Shown here: positions 1 to 7,490 of the stretch, piece after piece
Layout of the letters: each line of letters opens with the position of its first letter
Numbering within the stretch: position 1 is the first letter of the stretch
DNA from: Gammaproteobacteria bacterium
GTDB lineage: Bacteria > Pseudomonadota > Gammaproteobacteria > Steroidobacterales > Steroidobacteraceae
DNA length: 7,490 nt
NCBI GenBank assembly: GCA_009923475.1
Contig: RFTM01000074.1
Span: forward strand, 1-7,490
Reading direction: 5' to 3'
Translations under genes and position numbers: made by a program
Notes under the pieces: model-generated
What the model was told of the DNA's origin: nothing
Database searches by the model: none
The model's input: the letters and a program-made list of their open reading frames with translations, nothing else

Positions 1-2055
<2,055 letters not shown>

Positions 2056-2060
2056 GGGCA

Positions 2061-2064
2061 CTCC
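2061..2064 (-). promoter_or_regulatory. Ribosome binding site deciding the ppsA GTG start
   Basis: On the minus strand GGAG is followed by TGCCC and then the GTG at 2055, a 5-nt spacing. The other in-frame GTG at 2061 overlaps this site and has no purine-rich sequence at a useful distance, so 2055 is preferred. Confidence 0.5.
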
Positions 2065-2068
2065 GGGA

Positions 2069-2078
2069 GGTACACTCG
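2069..2078 (+). promoter_or_regulatory. Candidate -10 promoter element (GGTACACTCG) upstream of ppsR
   Basis: TACACT matches the sigma-70 -10 consensus TATAAT at four of six positions and sits inside the decamer GGTACACTCG, one of three GGTANANTCG copies in the window. It ends 33 nt before the ppsR ATG. The best upstream -35 candidate is TTCGTT at 2047-2052 (18-bp spacing), which is weak and lies inside ppsA. The call rests mainly on recurrence of the motif. Confidence 0.45.
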
Positions 2079-2109
2079 ATGCGAGGGATCGGTGGAAGGG
2101 AGCGGACAG

Positions 2110-2639
2110 ATGACCGCCAGGCCAGTGTTCTTCGTGTCGGACCAGACCGGCGTGACCGCGGCATCGCCGATTCGGTCGCCTATGCCACCCGCATCGACGC
2201 CACCAACTACGCGCTCGCCAACGACGACGGCGCCGCCGGCGACTATGCACGCGCGGATGTCATCCTGGTGGGCGTGTCGCGCTCCGGAAAGACGCCGACC
2301 TGCCTCTACCTCGCGATGCAGTACGGCGTCTACGCCGCCAACTACCCGCTCACCGAGGAGGACCTCGAGTCGACCCGCCTGCCGGCGTCGCTGCAGGCCC
2401 ATCGGGGCAAGCTGTTCGGGCTGCGCATCTCGACCTCACGTCTGCAGCAGATCCGCCAGGAGCGCCGCGCCGGCAGCCGTTACGCCTCGGCGGCGCAGGT
2501 CGCCTTCGAGACGCGCGCTGCCGAGGCGCTGTTCCAGCGGCACGGCATCGCGAGCCTCGACACCACCGAATGCTCCATCGAGGAGATCTCGGCGCGCATC
2601 CTCGAGGCCACCGGCATCGAGCGTCGCGTGCGGCCCTGA
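2110..2639 (+). pseudogene. ppsR: PEP synthase regulatory protein PpsR (DUF299), internally deleted and frameshifted
   Basis: Intact PpsR is a cytoplasmic kinase/pyrophosphorylase that uses ADP to phosphorylate, and phosphate to dephosphorylate, a threonine beside the catalytic histidine of PEP synthase. Here ATG at 2110 has GGGAG 7 nt upstream and begins a real family N-terminus: [12 protein letters not shown] is residues 6-17 (family consensus SDGTGITAE). After Ala17 the frame gives only proline- and arginine-rich noise. Homology resumes in another frame from the glycine codon at 2160: [21 protein letters not shown], the nucleotide-binding GVSRSGKTP (2271-2297), LYLAMQYG, AANYPLTEEDLES, KLFGLRIS, RRAGSRYAS and a normal C-terminus at the TGA 2637-2639. 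The 159 C-terminal residues match the length of that part of the family, so about 95 residues are missing from the middle. The lesion is one deletion of about 290 nt whose length is not a multiple of three. Full family proteins are about 270-280 residues. It could be a true pseudogene or a mis-assembly; a single working protein is unlikely. Confidence 0.85.
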
Positions 2640-2643
2640 GTCC

Positions 2644-2653
2644 GGTATATTCG
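2644..2653 (+). promoter_or_regulatory. Candidate -10 promoter element (GGTATATTCG) placed for a leaderless transcript
   Basis: TATATT at 2646-2651 matches TATAAT at five of six positions and lies within the second GGTANANTCG copy. Taking 2651 as position -7 puts +1 at 2658, exactly the A of the DUF1249 start codon. No ribosome binding site is visible in the 18-bp gap after ppsR, which fits a leaderless mRNA. No good -35 hexamer is seen at 16-18 bp. Confidence 0.45.
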
Positions 2654-2657
2654 GTCC

Positions 2658-3167
2658 ATGGGCGATCCGGCGGCGGCACGGGGTTTTGCGGCGTTGATGG
2701 CGGGCCTCGTCGAGGCTGACGACGGCCGCCTCCCGGCGCATTGGCGCTCCCGTCCCCGCGGCTTCGCCGCCCTGATGGCCCTCTACGAGAGCAACCACCT
2801 GCGTCTCGCGCGCTTGGCGGGCGACCCCGGCTCGCTCGAGGGTGAACGGCGCTCAAGGGTCTTGGGCGACCCCGAGCTCTCGCTGCGCGTCACCGAACGC
2901 TCGCCTTACACGACGACCCTCGAGCTGACCTACCTCTTCGGCGGGACGGCGGACCGGCGCAGCGCGCCCGACATGCTGCTGCGCGTCTACCACGACGCAC
3001 GGTTGGTGGAGGCGCACGGCTGGGCCCGTGCCCACGAGCACCCCGCGCTGCGCGAGTGGCGGGCGGAAGCGGGGCCGGCGCTCGACCAGCGTTGGGCGCG
3101 CAACGTGATGCTCAACAAATGGCTCGAGTACTGCCTCGAGCGCGGCCACCGTCTCCGGTCGGATTAA
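2658..3167 (+). CDS. DUF1249 family protein (YqiB-like)
   Basis: A 169-residue soluble protein of unknown function. The family assignment rests on the order of motifs: LMALYESNHLRLARL (residues 39-53), ERSPYTTTLELTY (80-92), LLRVYHDARLVEAHG (107-121) and NVMLNKWLEYCLERGH (149-164). These match the pattern of E. coli YqiB and its Xanthomonas relatives as I recall them. Those proteins are about 140-150 residues, so this one carries about 20-25 extra N-terminal residues. The octapeptide RGFAALMA occurs twice, at residues 8-15 and 34-41; only the second belongs to the conserved core. ATG 2658 is preferred because a -10-like element sits exactly one leaderless spacing upstream; internal ATGs at 2697 and 2775 have no better ribosome binding site, and 2775 would cut into the core. 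It lies 18 bp after ppsR and overlaps the prc stop tail to tail. Function cannot be inferred from these neighbours. Confidence 0.85.
   Translation: MGDPAAARGFAALMAGLVEADDGRLPAHWRSRPRGFAALMALYESNHLRLARLAGDPGSLEGERRSRVLGDPELSLRVTERSPYTTTLELTYLFGGTADRRSAPDMLLRVYHDARLVEAHGWARAHEHPALREWRAEAGPALDQRWARNVMLNKWLEYCLERGHRLRSD
3164..3167. other. Shared TTAA stop codon of two convergent genes
   Basis: The plus-strand TAA at 3165-3167 ends the DUF1249 gene and the minus-strand TAA at 3166-3164 ends prc. The four-base palindrome TTAA therefore terminates both reading frames, leaving no intergenic sequence and no room for a separate terminator. Confidence 0.95.
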
Positions 3168-5287
3168 GGCTTGGCGGCCGCCACCTTCGCAGGCTTGGCG
3201 GGCGCCTTCGCCGGCGTCGCCACCGGTCGGACGATGTCCGCCATCACCTCAGCGGCTTGGTCCAGCAGCACGTCCGGCAGCTTCGCGGGGTCGATGTCGC
3301 CGACCGCCGCCAAGGGCGGCAGCGAGTGCGCGGACCGCCGCTCGTTCTCGCGGGCGAGGCGCGCCGCCTCGAGCCGCGTGCGCTCGGCGCGCCGCTCCTC
3401 GAGGTTGAGCGACACGGTCTTTTGCTGGCGCTGCTGGTCGAGGGCGTTGATGTCCGACACCAGCCAACGGTAGTCAGGGTCCTGCTGCTGCCGGGCACGC
3501 TCGCGCGTCGCGAGCTCCGCGATCGAGGGCGGCTTCACGGCGAGGCCGTCGTAGGGCGCCGCAGCGATGCGGTCCCAGGGCAGGGCGCCCGGCAGCGAGC
3601 TCTCACCCACGTCCTTGAGGCTGATGGGCGAGGCCAACTCGACGTCCGGCTCGACGCCGCGGTGCTGAGTGCTCTCGCCCGTGACGCGGTAGAACTTGGC
3701 GATGGTGACGGTCAGCTGGCCGTTGACCGGCTTCGAGCTCCAGCGCGACAGCGGCAGCAGGTTCTGCACGGTGCCCTTGCCGAAGCTGCGCTGGCCCACC
3801 ACGATGCCGCGGCGGTAATCCTGGATGGCGCCGGCGAAGATCTCCGAGGCGGAGGCGCTGAAGCGGTCGATGAGCACCACCAGCGGTCCGTCCCAGGCGA
3901 CCCCGCGGTCGTCGTCCTCGAGGACCTCCTTGTCGCCGCTCGAGAACTGCACCTGCACCACCGGTCCGCGGTCGACGAACAGGCCGGTCAGCGATTGCGC
4001 CTCCGGCAGGAAGCCGCCGCCGTTGCCGCGCAGGTCGAGCACGAGCCCGTCGATCTTCTCGGCGCGCAGTTCGCCGATGAGCCGCCGGACATCGCGCGTC
4101 GTGCTGTGGTAGTCGGCGTTGCCGGCTCGCTGGCCGTCGTAATCGGAGTAGAAGCCGGGCACGGTGATCACGCCGATCCGCGACTCGCGCCCGTCGCGCG
4201 TGATGACCTTGAGCGCGCGCTGCGCGGCCTGGGACTCGAGCGTCACCTGGCCGCGGACCAGCGTCACCACCTTCTCGGCGGTGCCCGGGGCCGCGCCGGC
4301 GGGCAGGATCTGCAGCCGCACCGCCGTGCCGCCCTTGCCGCGGATGAGTTGCACCACGTCGTCGATGCGCCAACCCACCACGTCGGTGAGCGGGCCTGTG
4401 GCGTCCTGGCCGACGGCGGTGATGCGATCGTTGACCGTCAGCGTGCCGGCCACGGCCGCGGGGCCGCCCTCGATGAGGTTCATGATCGTGACGTGGTCGT
4501 CGATGAGCTGCAGCGAGGCGCCGATGCCCTCGTAGTTGAGGCTCATCTGGATCTTGTATTCCTCGCTGTTGCGCGGCGAGAAGTAGTTGGAGTGCGGATC
4601 GAAGGCGCGGGCGTAGGAGTTGAGGTAGGTCTCGAACACCTCCTCGGGCTTGATCTGGTCGACGCGCTTGAGGACGCGCTCGTAGCGCGTGCGCAGCGTG
4701 TCCCGGGCCTCTGCCCAGGTCTTGCCGGCGAGCAGCAGCGACAGCGCGTCGTTCTTGACGCGCTTGCGCCAGATCTCGTCGAGCTCCTGCCTGGTCGCGG
4801 GCCAGGGCGCGCCCTCACGGTCGAATTCGAAGCTCTCGCGGACCGTGAAGTCCGGTTCCTGGTCGAGCAGCGTCAGCGCGTATTGCACGCGCTCGCGGTT
4901 GCGCTGCTGGTAGCGCGCGAACATGGCATACGCGGGGTCGATGTCGCCGGTGCGGATCATGTCGTCGAACCGCAGGCGCCATTCGGCGAACTCGGCGATG
5001 TCGCTGGCGAGGAAGTAGACCCGCTGGCCGTCTATCGACTCGAGGAACTTGTCCATCACCTGCGGCGACATCGCATCGTCGATGCGCAGTCGGCTGTAGT
5101 GCGATTCCTGGAGGATGCCGCCGACCTGCCGGGCGATCATGCGTTCGCGGTCGCCGGGGACGATCGCCCCGGGGGGGATGGGGGAGGTGCTGGCCGTAAG
5201 ACGGGCCGAGCCGCCGAAGGTCGTGACCAGCACCGCCAGCAGGGCGGAGCCGGCGAGGAGGGCGGGTCGTCGGTTGGAGGCGGTCAT
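3164..5287 (-). CDS. prc: Tail-specific (C-terminal processing) periplasmic serine protease, S41 family
   Basis: Prc/Tsp trims or degrades proteins from their C-termini in the periplasm; in E. coli it processes PBP3 (FtsI) and degrades the cell-wall hydrolase MepS with NlpI. At 707 residues this is the usual length for the long Prc class (E. coli 682). The N-terminus has basic NRR (5-7) and a hydrophobic stretch (about 9-24) typical of a Sec signal, with no lipobox cysteine. An N-terminal helical region (about 45-235) is followed by a PDZ domain (about 245-335, with YEGIGASL), then the S41 core with DLRGNGGG (418-425). The Ser-Lys dyad is Ser479 in RFSASASEI and Lys504 in FGKGTVQ, with Asp490; the +11 and +25 spacing equals that of E. 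coli Ser430/Asp441/Lys455. The C-terminal domain (about 565-690) ends in an Ala/Lys/Pro tail. ATG 5287 has only a weak ribosome binding site (CCAAGAC). Its TAA lies within the TTAA that also ends the DUF1249 gene. Confidence 0.96.
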   Translation of the reverse strand: MTASNRRPALLAGSALLAVLVTTFGGSARLTASTSPIPPGAIVPGDRERMIARQVGGILQESHYSRLRIDDAMSPQVMDKFLESIDGQRVYFLASDIAEFAEWRLRFDDMIRTGDIDPAYAMFARYQQRNRERVQYALTLLDQEPDFTVRESFEFDREGAPWPATRQELDEIWRKRVKNDALSLLLAGKTWAEARDTLRTRYERVLKRVDQIKPEEVFETYLNSYARAFDPHSNYFSPRNSEEYKIQMSLNYEGIGASLQLIDDHVTIMNLIEGGPAAVAGTLTVNDRITAVGQDATGPLTDVVGWRIDDVVQLIRGKGGTAVRLQILPAGAAPGTAEKVVTLVRGQVTLESQAAQRALKVITRDGRESRIGVITVPGFYSDYDGQRAGNADYHSTTRDVRRLIGELRAEKIDGLVLDLRGNGGGFLPEAQSLTGLFVDRGPVVQVQFSSGDKEVLEDDDRGVAWDGPLVVLIDRFSASASEIFAGAIQDYRRGIVVGQRSFGKGTVQNLLPLSRWSSKPVNGQLTVTIAKFYRVTGESTQHRGVEPDVELASPISLKDVGESSLPGALPWDRIAAAPYDGLAVKPPSIAELATRERARQQQDPDYRWLVSDINALDQQRQQKTVSLNLEERRAERTRLEAARLARENERRSAHSLPPLAAVGDIDPAKLPDVLLDQAAEVMADIVRPVATPAKAPAKPAKVAAAKP

Positions 5288-5296
5288 GTCTTGGAT

Positions 5297-5328
5297 TGGG
5301 CCGGGCGGATGCCTTTGGGGTAGACTCG
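5297..5328 (+). promoter_or_regulatory. Candidate promoter for the small membrane protein / M28 peptidase unit
   Basis: TTGGGC at 5297-5302 and TAGACT at 5321-5326 are separated by 18 bp and resemble -35 and -10 hexamers (TTG plus four of six -10 positions). TAGACT lies in GGTAGACTCG (5319-5328), the third GGTANANTCG copy. The predicted transcript start near 5333 gives a leader of about 60 nt that contains a hairpin. The 105-bp gap must also hold the prc promoter on the other strand, for which no clear hexamers were found. Confidence 0.5.
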
Positions 5329-5345
5329 TTGCAGACTATTAGGCT

Positions 5346-5375
5346 GGGGGTGCGCCTTCAAGTGCCGCACGCCCC
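5346..5375 (+). repeat. Stem-loop in the 5' leader of the small membrane protein gene
   Basis: GGGG at 5346-5349 plus GTGCG at 5350-5354 pair with CGCAC at 5366-5370 and CCCC at 5372-5375. This makes nine GC-rich base pairs with one bulged G (5371) and an 11-nt loop. The gene's ribosome binding site (AAGGA, 5385-5389) is 9 nt downstream and unpaired. No T tract follows on either strand, so it is not an intrinsic terminator; a role in translation or mRNA stability is possible but unproven. Confidence 0.4.
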
Positions 5376-5392
5376 CAAGGGCACAAGGACTC

Positions 5393-5683
5393 ATGTACCC
5401 CCTCGCCGTGCTGCTCGGCATCGTCCTCGGATCGGCCTTCTCGATCACCGTTGCGCTTTCGCTGACATTGGTGGTCTTCTTGTTGCTGCCCGAGTATGCG
5501 CCGCGTATCGGCGAGGAGTTCCCGCCCTTGCTGCGGGCCCTGGTCGCCTCGGCCGTGGTCGCGGCCCTGGCCGGGGCGGCTTTTGTCGGCGAACTGCGGC
5601 GGCGCCCCTGGCGGCGCGCGGCACAGATCGCGTTGTCGGCGCTGTTGGCGTTCGGCGCTTGGTGGATGTGGCCGAGGTCCTGA
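5393..5683 (+). CDS. Small three-helix inner-membrane protein of unknown function
   Basis: A 96-residue protein that I do not recognise. Three hydrophobic segments are visible: about residues 4-32, 46-66 and 76-92. The first connecting loop is acidic (PEYAPRIGEEFPP) and the second strongly basic (RRRPWRR, 69-75), so the positive-inside rule suggests the N-terminus in the cytoplasm and the C-terminus outside. There is no lipobox and no catalytic motif. The start ATG has AAGGA only 3 nt upstream, a short spacing. The stop is 21 bp before the M28 peptidase gene on the same strand, so the two are probably co-transcribed from the promoter near 5320. Helix content, loop charge pattern and spacing favour a real gene over a chance frame. 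Co-transcription suggests an envelope role, perhaps accessory to the peptidase; that is inference. Confidence 0.75.
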   Translation: MYPLAVLLGIVLGSAFSITVALSLTLVVFLLLPEYAPRIGEEFPPLLRALVASAVVAALAGAAFVGELRRRPWRRAAQIALSALLAFGAWWMWPRS

Positions 5684-5696
5684 GACCCGGCGTAGC

Positions 5697-5700
5697 GAGG
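5697..5700 (+). promoter_or_regulatory. Ribosome binding site of the M28 peptidase gene
   Basis: GAGG followed by TTCC and the ATG at 5705 (4-nt spacing). It supports this start, which is also the only one that leaves a complete lipoprotein signal peptide before Cys19. Confidence 0.5.
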
Positions 5701-5704
5701 TTCC

Positions 5705-7342
5705 ATGAAGACTTGTGACCGTCTTGCCCTGATGTTCGTTCCCGCCCTGCTGGCCGGCTGCGCTGGTCTGGCCCCTGCGCCCGCCGGCGCGCCGTTGTCG
5801 GCCGCCGATTTCGAGCGCCACATCGCGACGCTCGCCAGCGACGCCTTCGAGGGCCGCAAGCCGGGCACGGCCGGCGAGCGCAAGACGGTCGACTACCTCA
5901 TCGCCGAGTTCAAGCGCTACGGGCTGCAGCCCGGCAACAAGGGGTCCTGGACGCAGGAAGTGCCAATCGTCGAGATCACGGCCGGCACGGACGCCCAGCT
6001 GCGCTTCGGCGACGTCGAGCTCGCCTATGGCAAGGACATGGTGATCTGGACCAAGCGCGTGGTGCCTGAGGTCTCGATCGCCGACAGCCCGATGGTCTTC
6101 GTCGGTCACGGTGTGGTGGCGCCGGAGCTCGGCTGGAACGACTACGCGGGCGTCGACATGCGCGGCAAGACCGCCGTCATCCTCATCAACGACCCGGGTT
6201 TCGCGACCGACGACCCGAAGCTCTTCCGCGGCCGCGCCATGACGTACTACGGCCGCTGGACCTACAAGTTCGAGGAGGCCGCCCGACAGGGCGCCGCCGC
6301 CGCCATCATCGTGCACGACGACGCCCCCGCGGCCTATCCCTGGGACACCGTCCAGAACAGCAACATGGGGCCGAAGCTCGACACGGCCTCGGCGGACGGC
6401 AACATGGGTCGCGCGGCCATCGAGGGCTGGATGACGCGCGCGGCTGCGGACTCCTTGCTGCGCGCCAACGGCAGCAGTTACCAGGAGCAGCTGCTCGCCG
6501 CGAGCCGGCCGGGCTTCAAGCCCGTGGAACTGCGCCAGCGCGCGAGCGCCTCGTTGCGCAACGCCATCCGCCGGGCGTCCTCGTCCAACGTCGTCGCCAT
6601 GTTGCCGGGCAGCAAGCGCCCGGACGAGTACGTCCTGTACATGGCGCATTGGGACCATCTCGGGCGTTCGCTCGGCCGCACGGGCGACAACATCTTCAAC
6701 GGCGCCCGCGACAACGCGTCGGGGACCTCCGCGCTGCTGACCATCGCGCGCGCCTTCGCCGAGTCCAAGAAGCGGCCCGAGCGCACGGTGGTGTTCCTCG
6801 GTGTCACCCTTGAAGAGAGCGGCTTGCTCGGTTCCGCCTATTACGCGGCCGATCCGGTGTTCCCGCTCAAGAAGACCGTCGCGGCGCTCAACATGGACGG
6901 CATGGCCTTCGGCGGGCGGGTGCGGGACGTCTCGGTGATCGGTTCCGGGGCGTCGCAGCTCGAGGAGTACCTGGCCGCGGCCGCGAAGCGGCAGGACCGC
7001 GTGCTGAAGCCCGAGCCGACGCCGGAGAAGGGCTTCTTCTTCCGTTCCGACCACTTCAACCTCGCCAAGGTGGGCGTCCCGGCGCTCTACTTCGAGCGCG
7101 GCATCGACGACCGCAAGCTCGGCGTCGAGGGCGGCCGGGCGCGCGAGGCCGAATGGATCGTCAGGGACTACCACAAGCCCTCGGACGAGTGGCGTCCGGG
7201 CACCGACCTCAGCGGTCCGCTCGAGGACGTACAGCTGATGTACGAGATCGGCGCAAGGCTCGCCGGCGAGAAGCGTTTCCCGGAGTGGTATCCGTCCAGC
7301 GAGTTCCGGGCGGCGCGCGACCGCAGCCTCGCCGCGCCCTGA
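5705..7342 (+). CDS. M28 family zinc metallopeptidase lipoprotein with PA domain
   Basis: Predicted aminopeptidase-type enzyme with two catalytic zinc ions, anchored by lipid in the envelope. The N-terminus is a lipoprotein signal peptide with lipobox LLAGC, giving Cys19 as the modified residue; Ala at +2 gives no inner-membrane retention signal, so outer-membrane sorting is expected. A protease-associated (PA) insert spans about residues 125-265, with FVGHGVVAPELGWNDYAGVD and ILINDPG. All expected M28 metal and catalytic residues are present in order: His315 and Asp317 in AHWDHLG, the bridging Asp336 in GARDNASG, Glu370 (general base) and Glu371 in EESGLLGS, Asp398 in NMDG, and His450 in RSDHF. 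YHKPSDEW (489-496) is also typical of the family. The length of 545 residues is normal for PA-containing members. The substrate is unknown; the family includes aminopeptidases and glutamate carboxypeptidase II-like enzymes. It follows the small membrane protein gene by 21 bp in the likely same operon. Confidence 0.94.
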   Translation: MKTCDRLALMFVPALLAGCAGLAPAPAGAPLSAADFERHIATLASDAFEGRKPGTAGERKTVDYLIAEFKRYGLQPGNKGSWTQEVPIVEITAGTDAQLRFGDVELAYGKDMVIWTKRVVPEVSIADSPMVFVGHGVVAPELGWNDYAGVDMRGKTAVILINDPGFATDDPKLFRGRAMTYYGRWTYKFEEAARQGAAAAIIVHDDAPAAYPWDTVQNSNMGPKLDTASADGNMGRAAIEGWMTRAAADSLLRANGSSYQEQLLAASRPGFKPVELRQRASASLRNAIRRASSSNVVAMLPGSKRPDEYVLYMAHWDHLGRSLGRTGDNIFNGARDNASGTSALLTIARAFAESKKRPERTVVFLGVTLEESGLLGSAYYAADPVFPLKKTVAALNMDGMAFGGRVRDVSVIGSGASQLEEYLAAAAKRQDRVLKPEPTPEKGFFFRSDHFNLAKVGVPALYFERGIDDRKLGVEGGRAREAEWIVRDYHKPSDEWRPGTDLSGPLEDVQLMYEIGARLAGEKRFPEWYPSSEFRAARDRSLAAP

Positions 7343-7350
7343 GCGCGGCG
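7330..7350. repeat. GC-only inverted repeat spanning the M28 stop codon
   Basis: CGCCGCGC (7330-7337) and GCGCGGCG (7343-7350) are exact reverse complements around a 5-nt loop (CCTGA) that contains the TGA stop. The hairpin lies between two convergent genes whose stops are 18 bp apart. It has a G-rich rather than T-rich flank, so at most it is a weak terminator or 3'-end stabiliser. Such repeats also arise by chance in GC-rich sequence. Confidence 0.35.
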
Positions 7351-7360
7351 GCGGGGGGCG

Positions 7361-7490
7361 TCAGCCGACGCGGCGCGACAGCGCGAGCGCGCCGCGCCCG
7401 AGCAGCAGCAGCCCGAGCGGCGCGAGCGCCACGATCCAGGCTGCGAGCGAGCCCTGCGCGAGCATCCCGAAGAAATCGCCCCACAGCGCG
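7361..7490 (-). CDS. C-terminal end of an unrecognised membrane protein (partial)
   Basis: The minus strand carries 42 codons and a TGA (7363-7361) running in from the right edge. The translation has a long hydrophobic segment (AAWIVALAPLGLLLLG, about residues 16-31 of the fragment), preceded by an aromatic WGDFF and followed by a short basic tail (SRRVG), as expected for a last transmembrane helix with a cytoplasmic C-terminus. The family cannot be named from this fragment. It is convergent with the M28 peptidase gene, with 18 bp between stops. The hydrophobic helix plus basic end is the main reason for preferring this frame over the arginine- and alanine-rich alternatives. Confidence 0.55.
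   Translation of the reverse strand, partial: ALWGDFFGMLAQGSLAAWIVALAPLGLLLLGRGALALSRRVG

Noticed and set aside
2150..2170. Programmed ribosomal frameshift to join the two ppsR parts
   Set aside because: A frameshift would repair the frame but not the ~95 missing residues, and there is no slippery heptamer or downstream structure evident at the junction.
3056..5323. Plus-strand open frame of 755 codons over prc
   Set aside because: Again exact codon-register antisense to a gene with an intact S41 catalytic dyad; the composition is that of a mirror frame and it would overlap the DUF1249 gene.
5339..7174. Minus-strand open frame of 611 codons over the small membrane protein and M28 genes
   Set aside because: Codon-register antisense of the M28 gene, low-complexity Arg/Gly/Ala/Val/His composition, no motif; the sense frames explain the region.
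7369..7396. Inverted repeat CGCGGCGCG / CGCGCCGCG with a 10-nt loop
   Set aside because: Lies inside the 3' coding end of the partial membrane-protein gene, made only of G and C in a GC-rich stretch, and no T tract follows; chance is the simplest explanation.
7209..7484. Minus-strand 91-codon frame at the right edge
   Set aside because: Arg/Ala-rich, overlaps the M28 C-terminus, and conflicts with the hydrophobic membrane-helix frame ending at 7361.

Overview
This GC-rich window (no IS, phage, CRISPR or tRNA signal seen) looks like ordinary chromosome of a high-GC gammaproteobacterium. The divergent ppsA/ppsR pair, a DUF1249 (YqiB-like) gene, a full-length Prc/Tsp protease and a lipoprotein M28 peptidase suggest the Xanthomonadales or a neighbouring order; that placement is an inference from gene content.

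Layout. Positions 1-2055 (minus) hold the first 685 codons of phosphoenolpyruvate synthase (ppsA); the C-terminal ~100 residues lie outside the window. Diverging from it after 54 bp is ppsR (2110-2639, plus), the bifunctional kinase/phosphorylase that switches PEP synthase off and on. It is visibly broken: 17 N-terminal codons with the family's N-terminal motif are joined, out of frame, to an intact C-terminal half with the P-loop, and roughly 95 residues in between are absent. A DUF1249 gene follows (2658-3167, plus). It runs tail to tail into a periplasmic Prc/Tsp protease (3164-5287, minus), and the two share a single TTAA as both stop codons. A 105-bp divergent gap then leads to a plus-strand pair: a small three-helix membrane protein (5393-5683) and, 21 bp on, an outer-membrane-type M28 zinc peptidase lipoprotein (5705-7342). 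The right edge (7361-7490, minus) is the C-terminus of an unrecognised membrane protein.

How the parts fit. The left half is gluconeogenic control (pyruvate to PEP) with its regulator apparently lost or mis-assembled. The right half is cell-envelope proteolysis: two peptidases predicted to act outside the cytoplasm, on divergent transcription units. A ten-base motif, GGTANANTCG, occurs just upstream of all three plus-strand transcription starts inferred here (ppsR, DUF1249, small membrane protein) and was not seen elsewhere by eye. It looks like this lineage's promoter -10 element. At the DUF1249 gene its spacing predicts a leaderless mRNA. I see no convincing novel multi-gene system; the ppsR lesion and the promoter motif are the most useful observations.
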